From positions 110,650,643 to 110,714,642 of the forward strand of contig OZ020594.1 in assembly GCA_963971535.1 (NCBI GenBank): a stretch of DNA of 64,000 nucleotides, read 5' to 3'. Position numbers and translations under genes: made by a program. Position 1 is the stretch's first letter. Each line of letters begins with the position of its first letter. The notes under the pieces were generated by a model, which searched no databases, was not told where the DNA came from, and worked only from the letters and a program-made list of their open reading frames with translations. Below are positions 19,710 through 30,925 of the stretch, in pieces. This DNA is from Notolepis coatsorum. Taxonomy: Eukaryota; Chordata; Actinopteri; Aulopiformes; Paralepididae.

Positions 19710-20695
19710 TAATCAGGCTACCTGGCTACTTAAAGTGTAATGCGACTGATGACATGCAGGTGTGTTAGTAATCAGGCTACCTGGCTACTTACAGTGTAAT
19801 GGGACTGATGACATGCAGGTGTGTTAGTAATCAGGCTACCTGGCTACTTAAAGTGTAATGGGACTGATGACATGCAGGTGTGTTAGTAATCAGGCTACCT
19901 GGCTACTTAAAGGGGAACTCCACTTTTTTTGGAAATTAGCTTATTTAACATCTTCCCTGGAGTTAGACAAGAAGATGCATACCTTTTTTGTCTCTGTGCG
20001 TGCATTTTAGCTTTGGGAATAGACGCTCCGTTAGCATAGCTTAGCTTCATCACTGGAAGTGAGGCAGGACAGTAGCCTTACAGTGCCTTACAGTGTATTG
20101 CAAGGTCTGACATTGACCAAACTTGATATGCATGACCTTGGTGGGCTCTAGGTCAACTCCTGAAAAGGGGGTCAATGTCAGACCTTGCAATCAAAGGTTA
20201 GGGGGCGCACTGAAATTATGGCAAGGGTTATTAGCCCCCTAACTTTTGATTGCAAAGTCTGACATTGACCCCCTTTTCAGGAGTTGACCTAGAGCCCACC
20301 AAGGTCATGCATATCAAGTTTGGTCAATGTCAGACCTTGCAATACACTGTAAGGCACTGTAAGGCTACTGTCCTGCCTCACTTCCAGTGATGAAGCTAAG
20401 CTATGCTAACGGAGCGTCTATTCCCAAAGCTAAAATGCACGCACAGAGACAAAAAAGGTATGCATCTTCTTGTCTAACTCCAGGGAAGATGTTAAATAAG
20501 CTAATTTCCAAAAAAGTGGAGTTCCCCTTTAAAGTGTAATGGGACTGATGACATGCAGGTGTGTTAGTAATCAGGCTACCTGGCTACTTAAAGTGTAATG
20601 GGACTGATGACATGCAGGTGTGTTAGTAATCAGGCTACCTGGCTACTTAAAGTGTGATGGGACTGATGACATGCAGGTGTGTTAGTAACCGGTAA
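19710..20695. repeat. 59-bp tandem repeat, interrupted
   Basis: About six to seven copies of a 59-bp unit containing CAGGCTACCTGGCTACTTAA and ATGACATGCAGGTGTG. The fourth unit is split at its TTAA by the palindromic element at 19911-20528. Further copies follow. Confidence 0.9.
19911..20528. mobile_element. 618-bp palindromic TTAA element, copy 1
   Basis: A near-perfect inverted repeat with arms of roughly 290 bp around a short unpaired centre (about 27 bases near 20196-20222). The ends read AGGGGAACTCCAC and its complement, flanked by TTAA at 19907-19910 and 20529-20532, the target duplication expected for piggyBac-type transposition. The surrounding 59-bp array shows the pre-insertion site. 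No coding capacity. A second copy is at 40503-41122. Confidence 0.9.
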
Positions 20696-20912
20696 GAGTT
20701 AATTGTATGGTGTAAATAAATACTCTGTTGAGTATTATCGTAACGGACCTTGTGGACATTCTGTCTTTGATCTGACGAGTAGCCACAGACGCGTCGATTA
20801 CATTCTAGCCGGTTCTCAGCCACCTCACTGGCTTGTAGGTTTATCGTTTTTTATTCACTAGTTAATTCAAGCCTTTATATAATGCATGTTGTTCATGGTA
20901 TCTAGGGACATG
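20696..20912. other. Unassigned sequence with a piece of old repeat
   Basis: Mostly unassigned. The last 30 bases (around GGTATCTAGGGAC) match, in reverse, 34380-34405 and belong to the old repeat family described at 21178-21338. Confidence 0.4.
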
Positions 20913-21033
<121 letters not shown>

Positions 21034-21177
21034 TGGATTTTAAGAGAGAAGCGCCTTTCTCAGACTCAAGGACACTGTACAAGGAAAGGGTAGGAAAAAA
21101 AGAAAAGATTTAGAAAAAACAAAAGATAAAAAATTAAATGATGAATATATGTGTATAGTAACAACAGGACCTGTGAA

Positions 21178-21338
21178 TGTATGGACCTCTGGGAATGTAT
21201 TCTCAGTGTCAGATATATTGTGTCTGTTACTATGCTTGAGTAAATTGTAATGAACCAAAGGAGAATATCAATTATTATTATTTATAAGTTTTTTCCATCT
21301 TTGACGGTGAATAACACCATGCTAACATTGACCAGACA
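21178..21338 (-). repeat. Old interspersed repeat, copy A, segment P
   Basis: Matches 34245-34400 in reverse orientation (shared TCTTTGACGGTGAATAACAC and CTAACATTG). In the other copy it is joined directly to a segment that here lies beyond the LINE, at about 24940. Confidence 0.65.
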
Positions 21339-21370
21339 TGAGATTTACCTGAACTGATTTAGCACCTTCA

Positions 21371-24300
21371 TGATTGATTGAATTGATTGATTGAAAACTT
21401 TATTAACAGATTGCAGAATGGGTACAATACAGTACAGCTCAATACACACAATTGTTAAGGGGATGCAGACCAGAGAAAGACTTTCGTCTTGTTTACACCA
21501 GGGTCCCCCATTTTCAATTCATCAGGACATATATGACATACATGACATACAGATAGTCAGTACTGCTACATCTATACATTTATGACATACCAGATTTGCA
21601 AATACAGTACTGTTTGTGATACAGAAGGAGTCAAGAAAAGGGAGTATATACATTTGACGTAGAAACTGTACATTGGAGGAGGTTGGGTGGGGGGGGTTGG
21701 GTACACTGGGATATTGACAACCATACTGGGTAATTTACATTGGAGGTGGTTGGGGGGGGGGGGGGGGGGGCACACTGTATAAGCAAGCAAAACTGTACAT
21801 TGAGGGGGGGGAGACTCTGTACAAACAAACAAAATTGTACATTGGACTATTGACAAAACCATACTAGGTAAATGACTGTACATTGGAGGGGGTTGGGTTA
21901 GGATATTTACAGGGGCCAGTGTTGAATTGCAGTCTCCCGTAGGTGTCTCTTGAGAGAGGTTTTGAAAGTGGGTAGTGATCCACATTCCTTTACAGCTTTG
22001 GGTAGGGCGTTCCACATTGATGTGGCATAATTGCGAAACGTGTTTAGTCCCTTATTTGAGCCGAATCTGGGTTTAACATGATTTGTGGAGCTCCCTCTGG
22101 TGTTGTGATCGTGGTATTCACTGACCTTTGGGAAGTATTTTGCCATGTACATGGGTACCTTGGTCGTGTAGTGTATCTTGTAGACCAGGCCCATTGCAAG
22201 TTGCTGTACTCTGTCATCTACTCTAAGCCATCCTAGGTTGTCAAAGTGGGCAGGGGTGAGGTGGGTTCTAGGAGTAAGGTCAAGCAGTAGTCTGACCAGT
22301 TTGTTTTGAGATGTTTGTAATTTTGTTTTTAGCGCCTTTGAGGTGCTTTGGTACCATGAGGTGCAAGCATAGTCGTAGTACCCCTGAATGAGTGCTCCTG
22401 CCAGAGTCTTCAGGGTATTCTTGTTTACCAGAGAGGAGATCCGGTACAAGAATCGAGTTCGTTGGTTGACTTTTTTTATTACATTGGATGCCATTTTGTC
22501 ACAGGAGAGATTAGCCTCTAGGATGGAACCCAGGTAGGTAATTTCATCTTTCCTTGTGACAATATTGTCACCCACTGTAACTGAGAAGCCGTCGGTCTTG
22601 CTGAGTTTGTTATTTGAACCGAAGAGAATGGACTCTGTTTTGCCCATGTGTAATGATAGTTTGTTATCAGCGAGCCATATGCAGATTCTGCCTAGTTCCG
22701 AGCTGAGGGTTTTTTCAACCTGTAACTTGTTCTTGTCAGAGACCAGCAGGGCTGAGTCGTCCGCAAACAGGAACAAGTTGCAGTCACAAGCTGACGACAT
22801 GTCATTTGCATAAATTAGGAACAGTAGCGGTCCTAGTATGCTTCCTTGTGGAACACCACAGCTCACTGTGAGGGGGGGGGGGTAGGGTACCGTTTACCTC
22901 CACCATCTGTTCCCTCCCCTCAAGGTAGGATTGCATCCAGCTCACTGATAGACTATCAAAACCAATTGCTTTTAGCTTGTCAATCAGAATGGAGTGATTG
23001 ACCGTGTCAAAGGCCTTTTGTAGGTCCAGCATGACCATGCCGCAGTATTTGCCTGCGTCCACCTCTTGTTTGATGTGGTCATTCAAATAGAGAAGGCATG
23101 TGTCAGTGGAGTGGGATGTTCTGAAGCCAGATTGGAATTCGTAGATTAGATTTTTTTCCGCTAGGTACTTTTCGACCTGTTCGTAGACTATTTTTTCCAT
23201 GACTTTCGAGATGGAGGTGAGAATAGAAACAGGGCGGTAGTTGCCTGGGTCTAATTTGCTGCCCTTTTTGTGCAGAGGGGTCACCCTCGCAATTTTGAAG
23301 TCCTTGGGGACGTGTCCCTGTTTTATAGAGAGGTTTATTATGTGTGTGATGATTGGGGTGATGGCGGCTGCTGAGTCTCTGAGGAATTTGGAGGGGATGT
23401 TGTCATGGCCAGTGGCCTTGTTAGGTTGGAGGGCGCTCAGTTTATAGAGTACCTCATCTGTTGTTACCATTTCCAGCTTGAAGTCGTCCTTGCGGACCCC
23501 TAGGTTTTTGTAGTAAGCTACTATGTGTTCTACCCCATAAAGCCCTGAGTGGGAGGGTAGTTTGTTTACCAGTGTTGTGGCTATGTTTGTGAAGAAAATG
23601 TTTAAGTAATTGGCTACATCCAGCTTGTCTGTGATGAGCGTGTTGTCCGTTTTTATGTTTATGTTTGAGAATCTGGTTTTAAGTTTTTTACTGCATCCTA
23701 GTTGATTATTGAGTAATTTCCAAAGTTCACGTGGTTTGTTTTTGTTTTCCTCAGTTTTGTCATTGATGAAATTCTTTTTTGCAGTTTTGATCATGGAGTT
23801 TACGTCGTTTCTTAGTCTGTTTCTTTCTAGTTTGAGTTCAGTCACGTGGGCTTGGAGTTCACTGCTCGTGCTTTTAGTAAGCTTTGACTGACTTTTACGA
23901 AACTCAGAGCATTTTTTGTCTCTGGTTTTCATAGCGGCCAGTATTTCGGAGTGCATCCACGGCTCAGCGCGATTTTTTACCCTGGTGGTTCTTAGGGGGG
24001 CCATGTCGTTTAGTATTGTTGAGAATTTGGTTTTGAAACCAAGCCATGTTTCTTCAACCAGTGTACCATTGAGTTCATCTGACCAGTCCAGGCTCTCCAG
24101 TTCAAGGTTAAAGGCCTCGCTAGAGTAGGTTTTGAGGTCTCTAGATGTGACTGTTTTGTGGCAGCCAGCCTTTTGTTTTAGTTTTTTGCGGGTACAGAAT
24201 ATCATATAATGATCACTTAACCCGCATGCTATAACCCCTTTCTTGGAGATCTTGGACTTGTCGGAGGTCAGAATGAGGTCAATGGTAGTCTGAGTTGATT

Positions 24301-24717
24301 CACATACACGTGTGGGTTGGGTGATTAGCTGGCTGAGGCCGTGCAGATCACAAAACCTACTGAATGACTTGAAGACGGGTGCATCTTTTCGTTGCATATC
24401 CGTGTTCCAGTCTCCAATAAGAATTTTGTCTACATCCTCAACTCCAGCTAAACACCCATCCAGTGTATCATAAAAGTCACTATGATCTGGCGGCCTGTAG
24501 ACTGTGCCAACCAGTAGGGATTTCGCCCTTTCGAATAGGATTTCCACCCATACAGTTTCAATTGATTTATGATTCAGGTCATTTCTGTTGATGAATTTGG
24601 TGTCCTTGTGTATGTACATACAGACACCACCTCCATGTTTGTTCCTATCATTCCTAATTATTGAGTAGTTCTCAATCTCTATCTCTGGATCTTTTACAGA
24701 ATCGTCAAGCTTGAGAT
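21371..24717 (-). mobile_element. L2/CR1-like LINE copy 2
   Basis: The longest copy in the window, minus strand. The 3' tail at 21371-21394 is built of TGAT/TGAA units, followed by a 3' UTR of about 510 bp with long G runs (C runs in sense) and then coding sequence for RT and most of an APE endonuclease. It is truncated at the 5' end near 24717 inside the endonuclease. It is nearly identical to copy 1. It separates two pieces of an older repeat. Confidence 0.9.
21907..24717 (-). pseudogene. LINE ORF2: APE endonuclease plus RT, frameshifted
   Basis: Two overlapping frames make one ORF2. The upstream frame (24717 to about 22870) encodes the endonuclease, with HGGGVCMYI, VGTVYRPP, IGDWNTD and the SDH box, then the linker and the first RT blocks to VEVNGTL. 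The downstream frame (22866-21907) carries GVPQGSILGPLL, the FADD box and the C-terminus. The break is a single homopolymer: a run of about 11 G at 22872-22882 where copy 1 has a shorter C run. The frame is open to the 5' truncation, so the internal ATG at 24619 is not the true start. The family enzyme nicks DNA and primes reverse transcription. Confidence 0.85.
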
Positions 24718-25364
24718 GAGATCAAGTGTACAAAATATCTAAGCAAATTAATAAAGGGCAGATGATTTCCAGGTTTTTTTGTAGATATAGTACTGGGTTT
24801 TGCCATCCAGACACATGCTATTTGAAATGAAATGAATATAGAATATAAGGCCTAAATATTACCGTATTATGGCCAAGTCATACAATGGATCAGATCCAAT
24901 GGCAGACTTAAATCTGGATTTAGTACCACCAGGCGCCCGTGACAGGGCAGCAAACACGTGATTGAAATCTACTGTAAGTACAGTTACTTTTATATATGTC
25001 CATAGCTCCGCCATTTTTCACCAGATTGCGACACGTTTTTTTGTAGACTTTCACAGAAAGGTAAAGAAATAATGTATGTTGTATTTAATGGCAATAACGT
25101 TCAGGTTTGTTCGACCCGTGAGATACAATCATGAAAAAAACTTAAAAAAATTATAAAAAATAAAAAATAAAAGCTTAAACAGGGGCTGGTGTGAGCTGGG
25201 TAGTGTAGTTTTATGAAATTTCGACGTCCATCGAAAGCCCTGGGACTCCTCTATCTTAGGACTACAACGGGTTCATGACGGCGTCATTTCCTCACGTCTA
25301 ATACATCTGATTTCCAATCCAATGATTTCAATAAACACATATTTCACTAATAACACTTAACCCC
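24718..25364 (+). repeat. Old interspersed repeat, copy A, segment Q, with unassigned flank
   Basis: 24718-24930 is unassigned. From about 24940 to 25230 the sequence matches the reverse of 34193-34240 and then 30730-30925 (shared GTAAGTACAGTTACTTTT, CAGGTTTGTTCGACCCGTGA, GTGAGCTGGGTAGTGTA). Part of 25225-25330 also recurs in reverse at 27735-27808. Confidence 0.6.
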
Positions 25365-25970
25365 TTAACACATTGGACGCCAGAGGTCGCTGTGGGCGTA
25401 TAGCCGTTTGTGCCAGAGCTGTAATGAAATGGGGGTCGATGCCGGTGTTTGTAGTGCTAAAACTATATTAAATATTATAGCTATGGATCTAATAACAACG
25501 TCGATTGTCAGTGAGTTTCTTCCGGTCAACATGCAAAAAATTCATACATTTACGTTTTATACCGTGGTGCATATATGAGTATAGTTTTAGAGTGATTCTG
25601 TGTAATCCCAGGAAACGCCACCAAACAGTGCTTTACTGCATTTTATTATAAATCGTGCCATTTCTCGCCTGATTCAATAATCAATCTGAAATCAACGCTA
25701 GATTATCGGTATTATGTTTCATCATCGATGCATGAAAGGGGGGGGGGAAGCCGCCCTCCGTGCTTTGATCGCAACTAACGGGACACGGCACACAGACACA
25801 CGCTCCGATCGTGGGAAAAAAATGATCGGATCAACGCAAGATTGATAACATATAGTCCTTACCTTGTCTATGACGTACTGCAAAAAGAATAATCCAATTA
25901 TCTGATCGCCATTCCAAGTACTGATCGCGATCGTGTGTCCAATGTTATCCAGCCGTGAACAGCCGTAGGT

Positions 25971-27251
25971 CAGGGCTGTACAGTGCGAGATATATGTTGC
26001 ACGTGCTACAGCAACAACGGTCTGTGCGATGAATGGATTTACTTCAGTAGCACTGGTGCGATAGGCATTCGGTTCATATCGATACTCTTATTTTGAAAAT
26101 CCTGTAGCAAGTCTCATCTCCGCAATATCTATGGCTCCGGCAGCTAGCAACGTTCGGTTCATATCGATACTCTTATTTTGAAAATCCTGTGGAGTCGACT
26201 CGTATCCGCTCGGTTCTACAGCACAGCAGCGTCTGGAACACGCACATTGCAACATAGCAAGGCTAGTGTGCCTATTTCGCGACCCAAAACAAATCCCTGC
26301 TGTTTTATTCCGCAACGGGTCAAATGCATCTAACATGCTTTGCAATCCTCACCATTCCTTTATGACCATGTCGTGTTAAGTCCGAAATTAACGTTACTGG
26401 GGACTGGGGAAGGGGGGGGGGGGGGGTCAGGCATTCTCCCTGTGTGTGTGTGCGTTTGAAAAGATCAGATGAAGTCAGACGAGTATATTATATTGATAGT
26501 AAATGTACTGAGGGTGGACAGATAATGTTGATATTTAAACATAAAAAATACAATACATAATAAATATATTCATGATCATCATGAAACATAAAACAATTGC
26601 AGGAACGGTTTGGGAGAGGAAGGGGTTTTAGGCTGCCTGTTGTGAGTCCCAATTTTTTTTTACGGTACTTAAAGTGTAAAGCTCAATATATCAAAACGTG
26701 GCACTTTATAGTGAACAGGAGGTCTATTTGTATTAAAAACAATAGATTGTTTTTCATTTAAATGTCTGGAAGAGCTCAATAATTTTTTTTCAAATTATAT
26801 TTTCATTACCTTTTTTGAGTTGATCTAAATGTTACTGATTGTGTTAAATGGGCTTATGATATCGTCTCATATCGATTGCAGGCACCTGCATCGTATCGTA
26901 TCATGGCAAATATCGGCAAATATCGTATCGTTGTCCAAAGAATCGATATCGTATCGTGATGAAACTGGTGATTCCCACCCCTAGTAGAGTGAGTCCATAC
27001 AACACCCAACACCAAATCCCATAATTCCTTACACGTAACGTGTCGGGCTGTGTGACGTCAACTTGTCAGCATGAAAATGACAGCCAAACATGGCACTGCA
27101 ACTAAATAACACAAATACAATAGGCACATTTGTGACCGTTACAAATATAACACGTTTTATACTTGTGCTACAAGATTTTGGCCTGTGCTACAAAACTATC
27201 AACCTCTGTACCACCAGTGCTATGTGCAAAAAAAGTTAACGTACAGCCCTG
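25971..27251 (-). mobile_element. Complete non-autonomous hAT element
   Basis: 1281 bp with terminal inverted repeats CAGGGCTGTAC on both sides and an 8-bp target duplication differing at one base (CCGTAGGT at 25963-25970, TCGTAGGT at 27252-27259). It is related to the decayed copy at 3326-4380, in opposite orientation, and contains a nested MITE at about 26788-27025. No transposase ORF. Confidence 0.85.
26788..27025. mobile_element. Nested MITE with GATTCCCACCCCTA end
   Basis: About 240 bp present here but absent from the related copy at 3326-4380, so it is a later insertion. It is rich in ATCGTATCG motifs, and one end reads GGTGATTCCCACCCCTA near 26967-26983. The left boundary is approximate. 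Confidence 0.55.
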
Positions 27252-27568
27252 TCGTAGGTGCATCTGTTAGAACCGCTTGCCCTGCCCGAGTGTTTAGACC
27301 CCTCCCCCACGCTGCAGCTCGGCCCAGACAACAAGCCATATCGTTTCAAATGGAGTGCAATAGTGGCCGCAAGGCGTTAGGCGGCGGTATCGGACCGTTG
27401 CGGTCTCAGCCAGAGTGCCACACATGTCCACAGCACAGCAGGATGAATTATGAATGGAAATAGCGAATAAAAGAAATAACGATCATAATAACGAGTATAC
27501 TCGTTATTGGCGTCCAACGATTGGCGGGCTATAACGAGTATACTAGTCATTGGCAATTAATGTGTTAA

Positions 27569-27809
27569 GGCCGAGCGGTCCGACAATAATTTCATGGCAT
27601 AAATAGATCAATGCAGTCCGTATTAATTAATGTAGCGTTTTCCCCCCCAAATATATCCAAGAGTAAAGACCCTAACCCTATGAAATACATAGGAGTTTAC
27701 AGAAATCTCAGCGCATTGAGTTGGAAACCGGCAGATATTGACGCAAGGAAATGGAGCAGCCATATGAGAGTGTAGTCCTATGAAAGAAGAGACCCGGGAC
27801 TTTCGATGG
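27569..27809 (-). repeat. Old interspersed repeat, segments R and Q-tail
   Basis: 27569-27700 matches the reverse of 34545-34660 (shared TTAGGGTCTTTACTCTTGG and TTAATTAATACGGACTG). 27735-27808 matches the reverse of 25230-25330. It therefore forms an inverted pair with segment Q around the TTAA element. Confidence 0.5.
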
Positions 27810-28139
27810 TGTTACGTGTGGGTGTGTTTGTACCCTGATCAGGTGTTCCCAGTGTGATGTGTAATGTCTGGTTGTAGTTCCCTGTCCTGGTCGTGTAGTT
27901 CTCTGTCGTTTCCCTCCCAGGTGTATCCATCTGTAATCAGCCCAGGTGTTTCTTGTCTCGTCATTCCCTTGTGTATAACTGTTCTGTTCTCCCCTGTGTG
28001 TGGTGGCTGATCCTGTCTGTACAGTCCTGTGGTTTGTTTGTTGTTACTTTATGTTATTCCTTCAGTTACTAAATCCATGGTAAATACATAATTAAACATC
28101 TTTTTTGTTACTCTGGCTACCGTTTCCATTTATGTTACA
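27810..28139. other. Possible solo LTR, unproven
   Basis: A 330-bp pyrimidine-rich stretch starting TGTTACG and ending ATGTTACA. The ends are LTR-like, but no target duplication could be found, so this is only a suggestion. Confidence 0.25.
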
Positions 28140-28198
28140 CTGACAAGACGACAAGCACTTTTTCAGTCAATGGTAACATAATAGATGGGCTTAAAGGT

Positions 28199-28600
28199 GG
28201 GCGGCACGGTGGTGTAGTGGTTAACACTGTCGCCTCACAGCAAGAAGGTCCAGGGTTCGATTCCCGCTTGGGGACCAGGTTTCCGCGATGCCAGGTACCC
28301 AGGTGGGGTATCTCCCGGGCCTTTCTGTGTGGAGTTTGCATGTTCTCCCCGTGCTCGCAAGGGTCCCCCCCCCCCCCCCCCCGATAAGAGAAACCCAATG
28401 GAAAAACATGCACAACAACAGATCGCTAACGCTGTCGCGTCCGTGACGAAGACGGGCAGGAGCACTTGAATGGTCCCCGGGCGTGGCCCACGCCACGGCC
28501 CTCGTCTGCTCCCGGCTGCCCTTGGGGGGAAGGACGATGGGATGGGTTAAGCGTATCAGCGATCCTACAAAAAACAATGCATGCGTGTGTGTGTGTGTCG
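28199..28600 (+). repeat. tRNA-headed SINE-like repeat, copy 2
   Basis: The A box TGGTGTAGTGG and B box GGTTCGATTCC have normal spacing, and the body matches the copy at 14194-14600, with a long C run at about 28366-28382 that is shorter in the other copy. It ends near a (TG)n tract at 28583-28610. Confidence 0.8.
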
Positions 28601-29175
28601 GTGTGTGTGCTAAACTAACCGCTGTGTGCCGCTAACATTGAGAGTCGTCTGCATGCCAATTAAAGACCTCTGCAACAGGTCCTGCATTATTATTAAAGGT
28701 CCACTTGTTAACTTTTTGGGCAATTTTACACAATTCCTGAGAGTCTATGGAACACATCTGTAAGTTGTTTTTCAATAAAATTCATTGTTTTGTATTTTTA
28801 ATCAAGTACTTTAATACACCACTTTCTGCCCTTCCAACGAACAAGATATTTTTGGCTGGGCTCCGCCCATACTCGCAATGACACCCACCTGCACTATAGC
28901 CTAGCTAAGAGATGGCAGATACGCTAGCACGGAGGAACACCACAAACACTACAGTAAAATCGTAACGTTAATACACTATTGACACAGACAGAAAATATTA
29001 GCCAAATTAGAAAAGGGAATAACCTTTACCACTATCGCAAATAATCTGTCTGTTCATGCGCACGTTCTCCTTGCCTTTCCTGACACTAGTCCGAAGTGCA
29101 TCATAGTTGTAGACGTTTGGTAATGAATGTATGAACGAGGTCCTACTGCTAATTAACTAATTACGACTTATGTAC

Positions 29176-29412
29176 TTACTGATTCGATACCTTCTTTCGG
29201 GTCCCAAAGACTTGGTACAGGCTAGCTCCCTTCTTTAGCAACAGCCAGGAAATCACCCCAGCATTATAAAGTCCTTGATTCTCAATGCAGTCTTTGCAAA
29301 AATCCAAAAAACGAACTTGGCCCATTGCTTCCGGAGCACCATCATTAGGAAACGAGTGCACGGACGTATTCGCTGGTTGGCAGCCAGGAACAGCACATGT
29401 CCTGCTCATCAT
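29176..29412 (-). pseudogene. Possible THAP-like zinc-finger N-terminus
   Basis: A 78-codon frame that starts at ATG with SRTCAVPGC and then SVHSFPND. This resembles the opening of THAP-type C2CH DNA-binding domains (Cys-x3-Cys, then Ser-x-His-x-Phe-Pro). A Trp/Cys/His half that would complete the zinc site is not clear, and the frame ends shortly after. If real it is either the first exon of a captured gene or the remnant of a transposase with a THAP domain. The assignment rests on weak similarity. Confidence 0.3.
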
Positions 29413-29508
29413 TTTAACGTTATGCTAACTTACTCTAATCACTGTTCAGTTGATTGTGGGCGGTGGCTACAACCACAGTAGCGGCTCAGTATGCAGATAT
29501 TAGCTTAA

Positions 29509-30362
29509 CACTTTCAATGCCAACAACGAGATACCTAGTTTGTTCATGCCGACCGTTCATTGCCAACGACGAGAGATCTAGTTTTTTCTTTATTAGCGAT
29601 TTGAATTCATATTTCATCAATCTAGCCTCACGTTAGTGCTGCAAACTCTCTCTGAGCTCCATTGGGAAAATACCGCCCCCTATTGTCTCATTTTATTTCT
29701 CAGACAAGTCACCCGAGACAATTGGATTCATTGCCGAGCCCCAGAACAGCGTGGAATACATATTTCCAGTACCCAGCGTTGGATCAATAAACGCGATCGA
29801 TATTTGGAATGGCGATCAGGAATTGGAATAAGCTTTTTGGAGAACATCTGATCTGAGGTAAGGAATCTATTTGACCAGTCTTAGGATAATCGGAGCTTTT
29901 TTCACAGAGATATCAACGTGTGCCCTATGTGTGTGTGTGTGTGCTGATCAGGAAATGAGAGAATCGATTTTTCAGCCCGCTTCTGTAGCGTGCATAAGTA
30001 CACATATACTATCGATAATCTAGCGTTTATTTAAAAACTATTCATAAATAGGCAGAAAAATTTAGTTTTTTGTGTATTCCAGAATATTCCAGTAAAGGGC
30101 GTTTATCACAGAATCTTTATATTTTCCTGAAACTTTCAAAAAACTAGCGTTTTTCAAAATGGTATAAAACGGAAATTAACAGATTAAAAAACAATCCGTT
30201 TCAACAATGTTAACTGCAAACAAGTCATTGATAAGCGACGGCTAGATTAGACACATCATTTAAGATGTAGTTTATGCGTTCGCAAATATGAGAGCGCTAT
30301 CATTGAAGTGGGTGGTGGCACGGAAGCACTAAATCGTGTGCCCCCTGCTGGCATTGAAAGTG
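29509..30362. mobile_element. piggyBac-like MITE with perfect 14-bp ends
   Basis: Terminal inverted repeats CACTTTCAATGCCA match perfectly, flanked by TTAA at 29505-29508 and 30363-30366. The inner sequence repeats AACAACGAGA and CAACGACGAGA motifs and has no transposase. Confidence 0.85.
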
Positions 30363-30542
30363 TTAACAGTGATTGGTCAGCGCCTCTTACACGTCACAGA
30401 TCCAGTCAAATCTGAATGGCTTATTTCAGTAGGGAGAGCTGAACAGCAGAAACTGCACTTGGTACAGATTTAACATTTTCTCACTGTTGGAACAATCCCA
30501 CATTGCTTGAAAACGAAAAAGGCCATTTTTACAATAGGGGAC

Positions 30543-30712
30543 TTATTTTTTTTTATATATAATTTTTTTTGCATTTTATTGCTTGCAGAGAGGAAGGATG
30601 GGAGAAGATATAGGGGGAGGACATGCTGTAAAGGTCGCCGGATCCGGGAGTCGAACCCGGGACGGCTGCATTGCACTGCAGCGCAGTTACGTGGTGCGCC
30701 ACCCTGGTGCCC
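30543..30712 (-). repeat. tRNA-derived SINE with 12-bp target duplication
   Basis: On the minus strand it starts with a tRNA-like head containing the B box GGTTCGACTCC and ends in an A/T-rich tail after an AATAAAATGC motif. It is flanked by the perfect duplication ACAATAGGGGAC at 30531-30542 and 30713-30724, which shows that it moved by LINE-type retrotransposition. Confidence 0.9.
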
Positions 30713-30730
30713 ACAATAGGGGACCTTTAA

Positions 30731-30925
30731 GAATTTCATAAAATTACACTACCCAGCTCACGCCTGCCCCTGTCAAACTTTGAACCTTCTGACGTGACAT
30801 TTTTTTTTTACCGTGATTATGTCTCACGGGTCGAACAAACCTGAATGTTATTGCCAGAACGTAGTTAGTTTCTAGAAAAAAACGTGTCTCAATCTCATTA
30901 AAGATGGTGGAGCAATTTACATTAC
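30731..30925 (-). repeat. Old interspersed repeat, copy B, segment Q
   Basis: Matches 25020-25220 in reverse (shared TCACGGGTCGAACAAACCTG). It is separated from segment P' (34194-34425) by the Rex1-like LINE. Confidence 0.65.

Larger units (their letters stand above)
25369..27564. mobile_element. piggyBac-like TTAA element carrying a hAT
   Basis: Flanked by TTAA at 25365-25368 and 27565-27568. The ends CACATTGGACGCC and GGCAATTAATGTG are inverted over the first six bases and alike beyond. Near the right end GAGTATACTCG motifs repeat. About 900 bp is the element itself; the rest is the hAT at 25971-27251. No transposase was found. Confidence 0.7.
28698..30726. mobile_element. TTAA element with nested insertions
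   Basis: Flanked by TTAA at 28694-28697 and 30727-30730. The ends read AGGTCCACTTG and, in reverse, AGGTCCCCTATTG. It contains a complete second TTAA element (29509-30362) and a SINE (30543-30712), so its own length is about 1 kb. It may carry a THAP-like coding fragment (29176-29412, minus). Confidence 0.65.

Noticed and set aside
27810-28139. Solo LTR
   Set aside because: Ends look LTR-like but there is no matching target duplication, and the right flank does not continue the left flank's repeat. Kept only as a low-confidence note.
30640-30712. Possible tRNA gene on the minus strand
   Set aside because: It has a B box and tRNA-like head but is the head of a SINE with a tail and a 12-bp target duplication; the cloverleaf is not complete.
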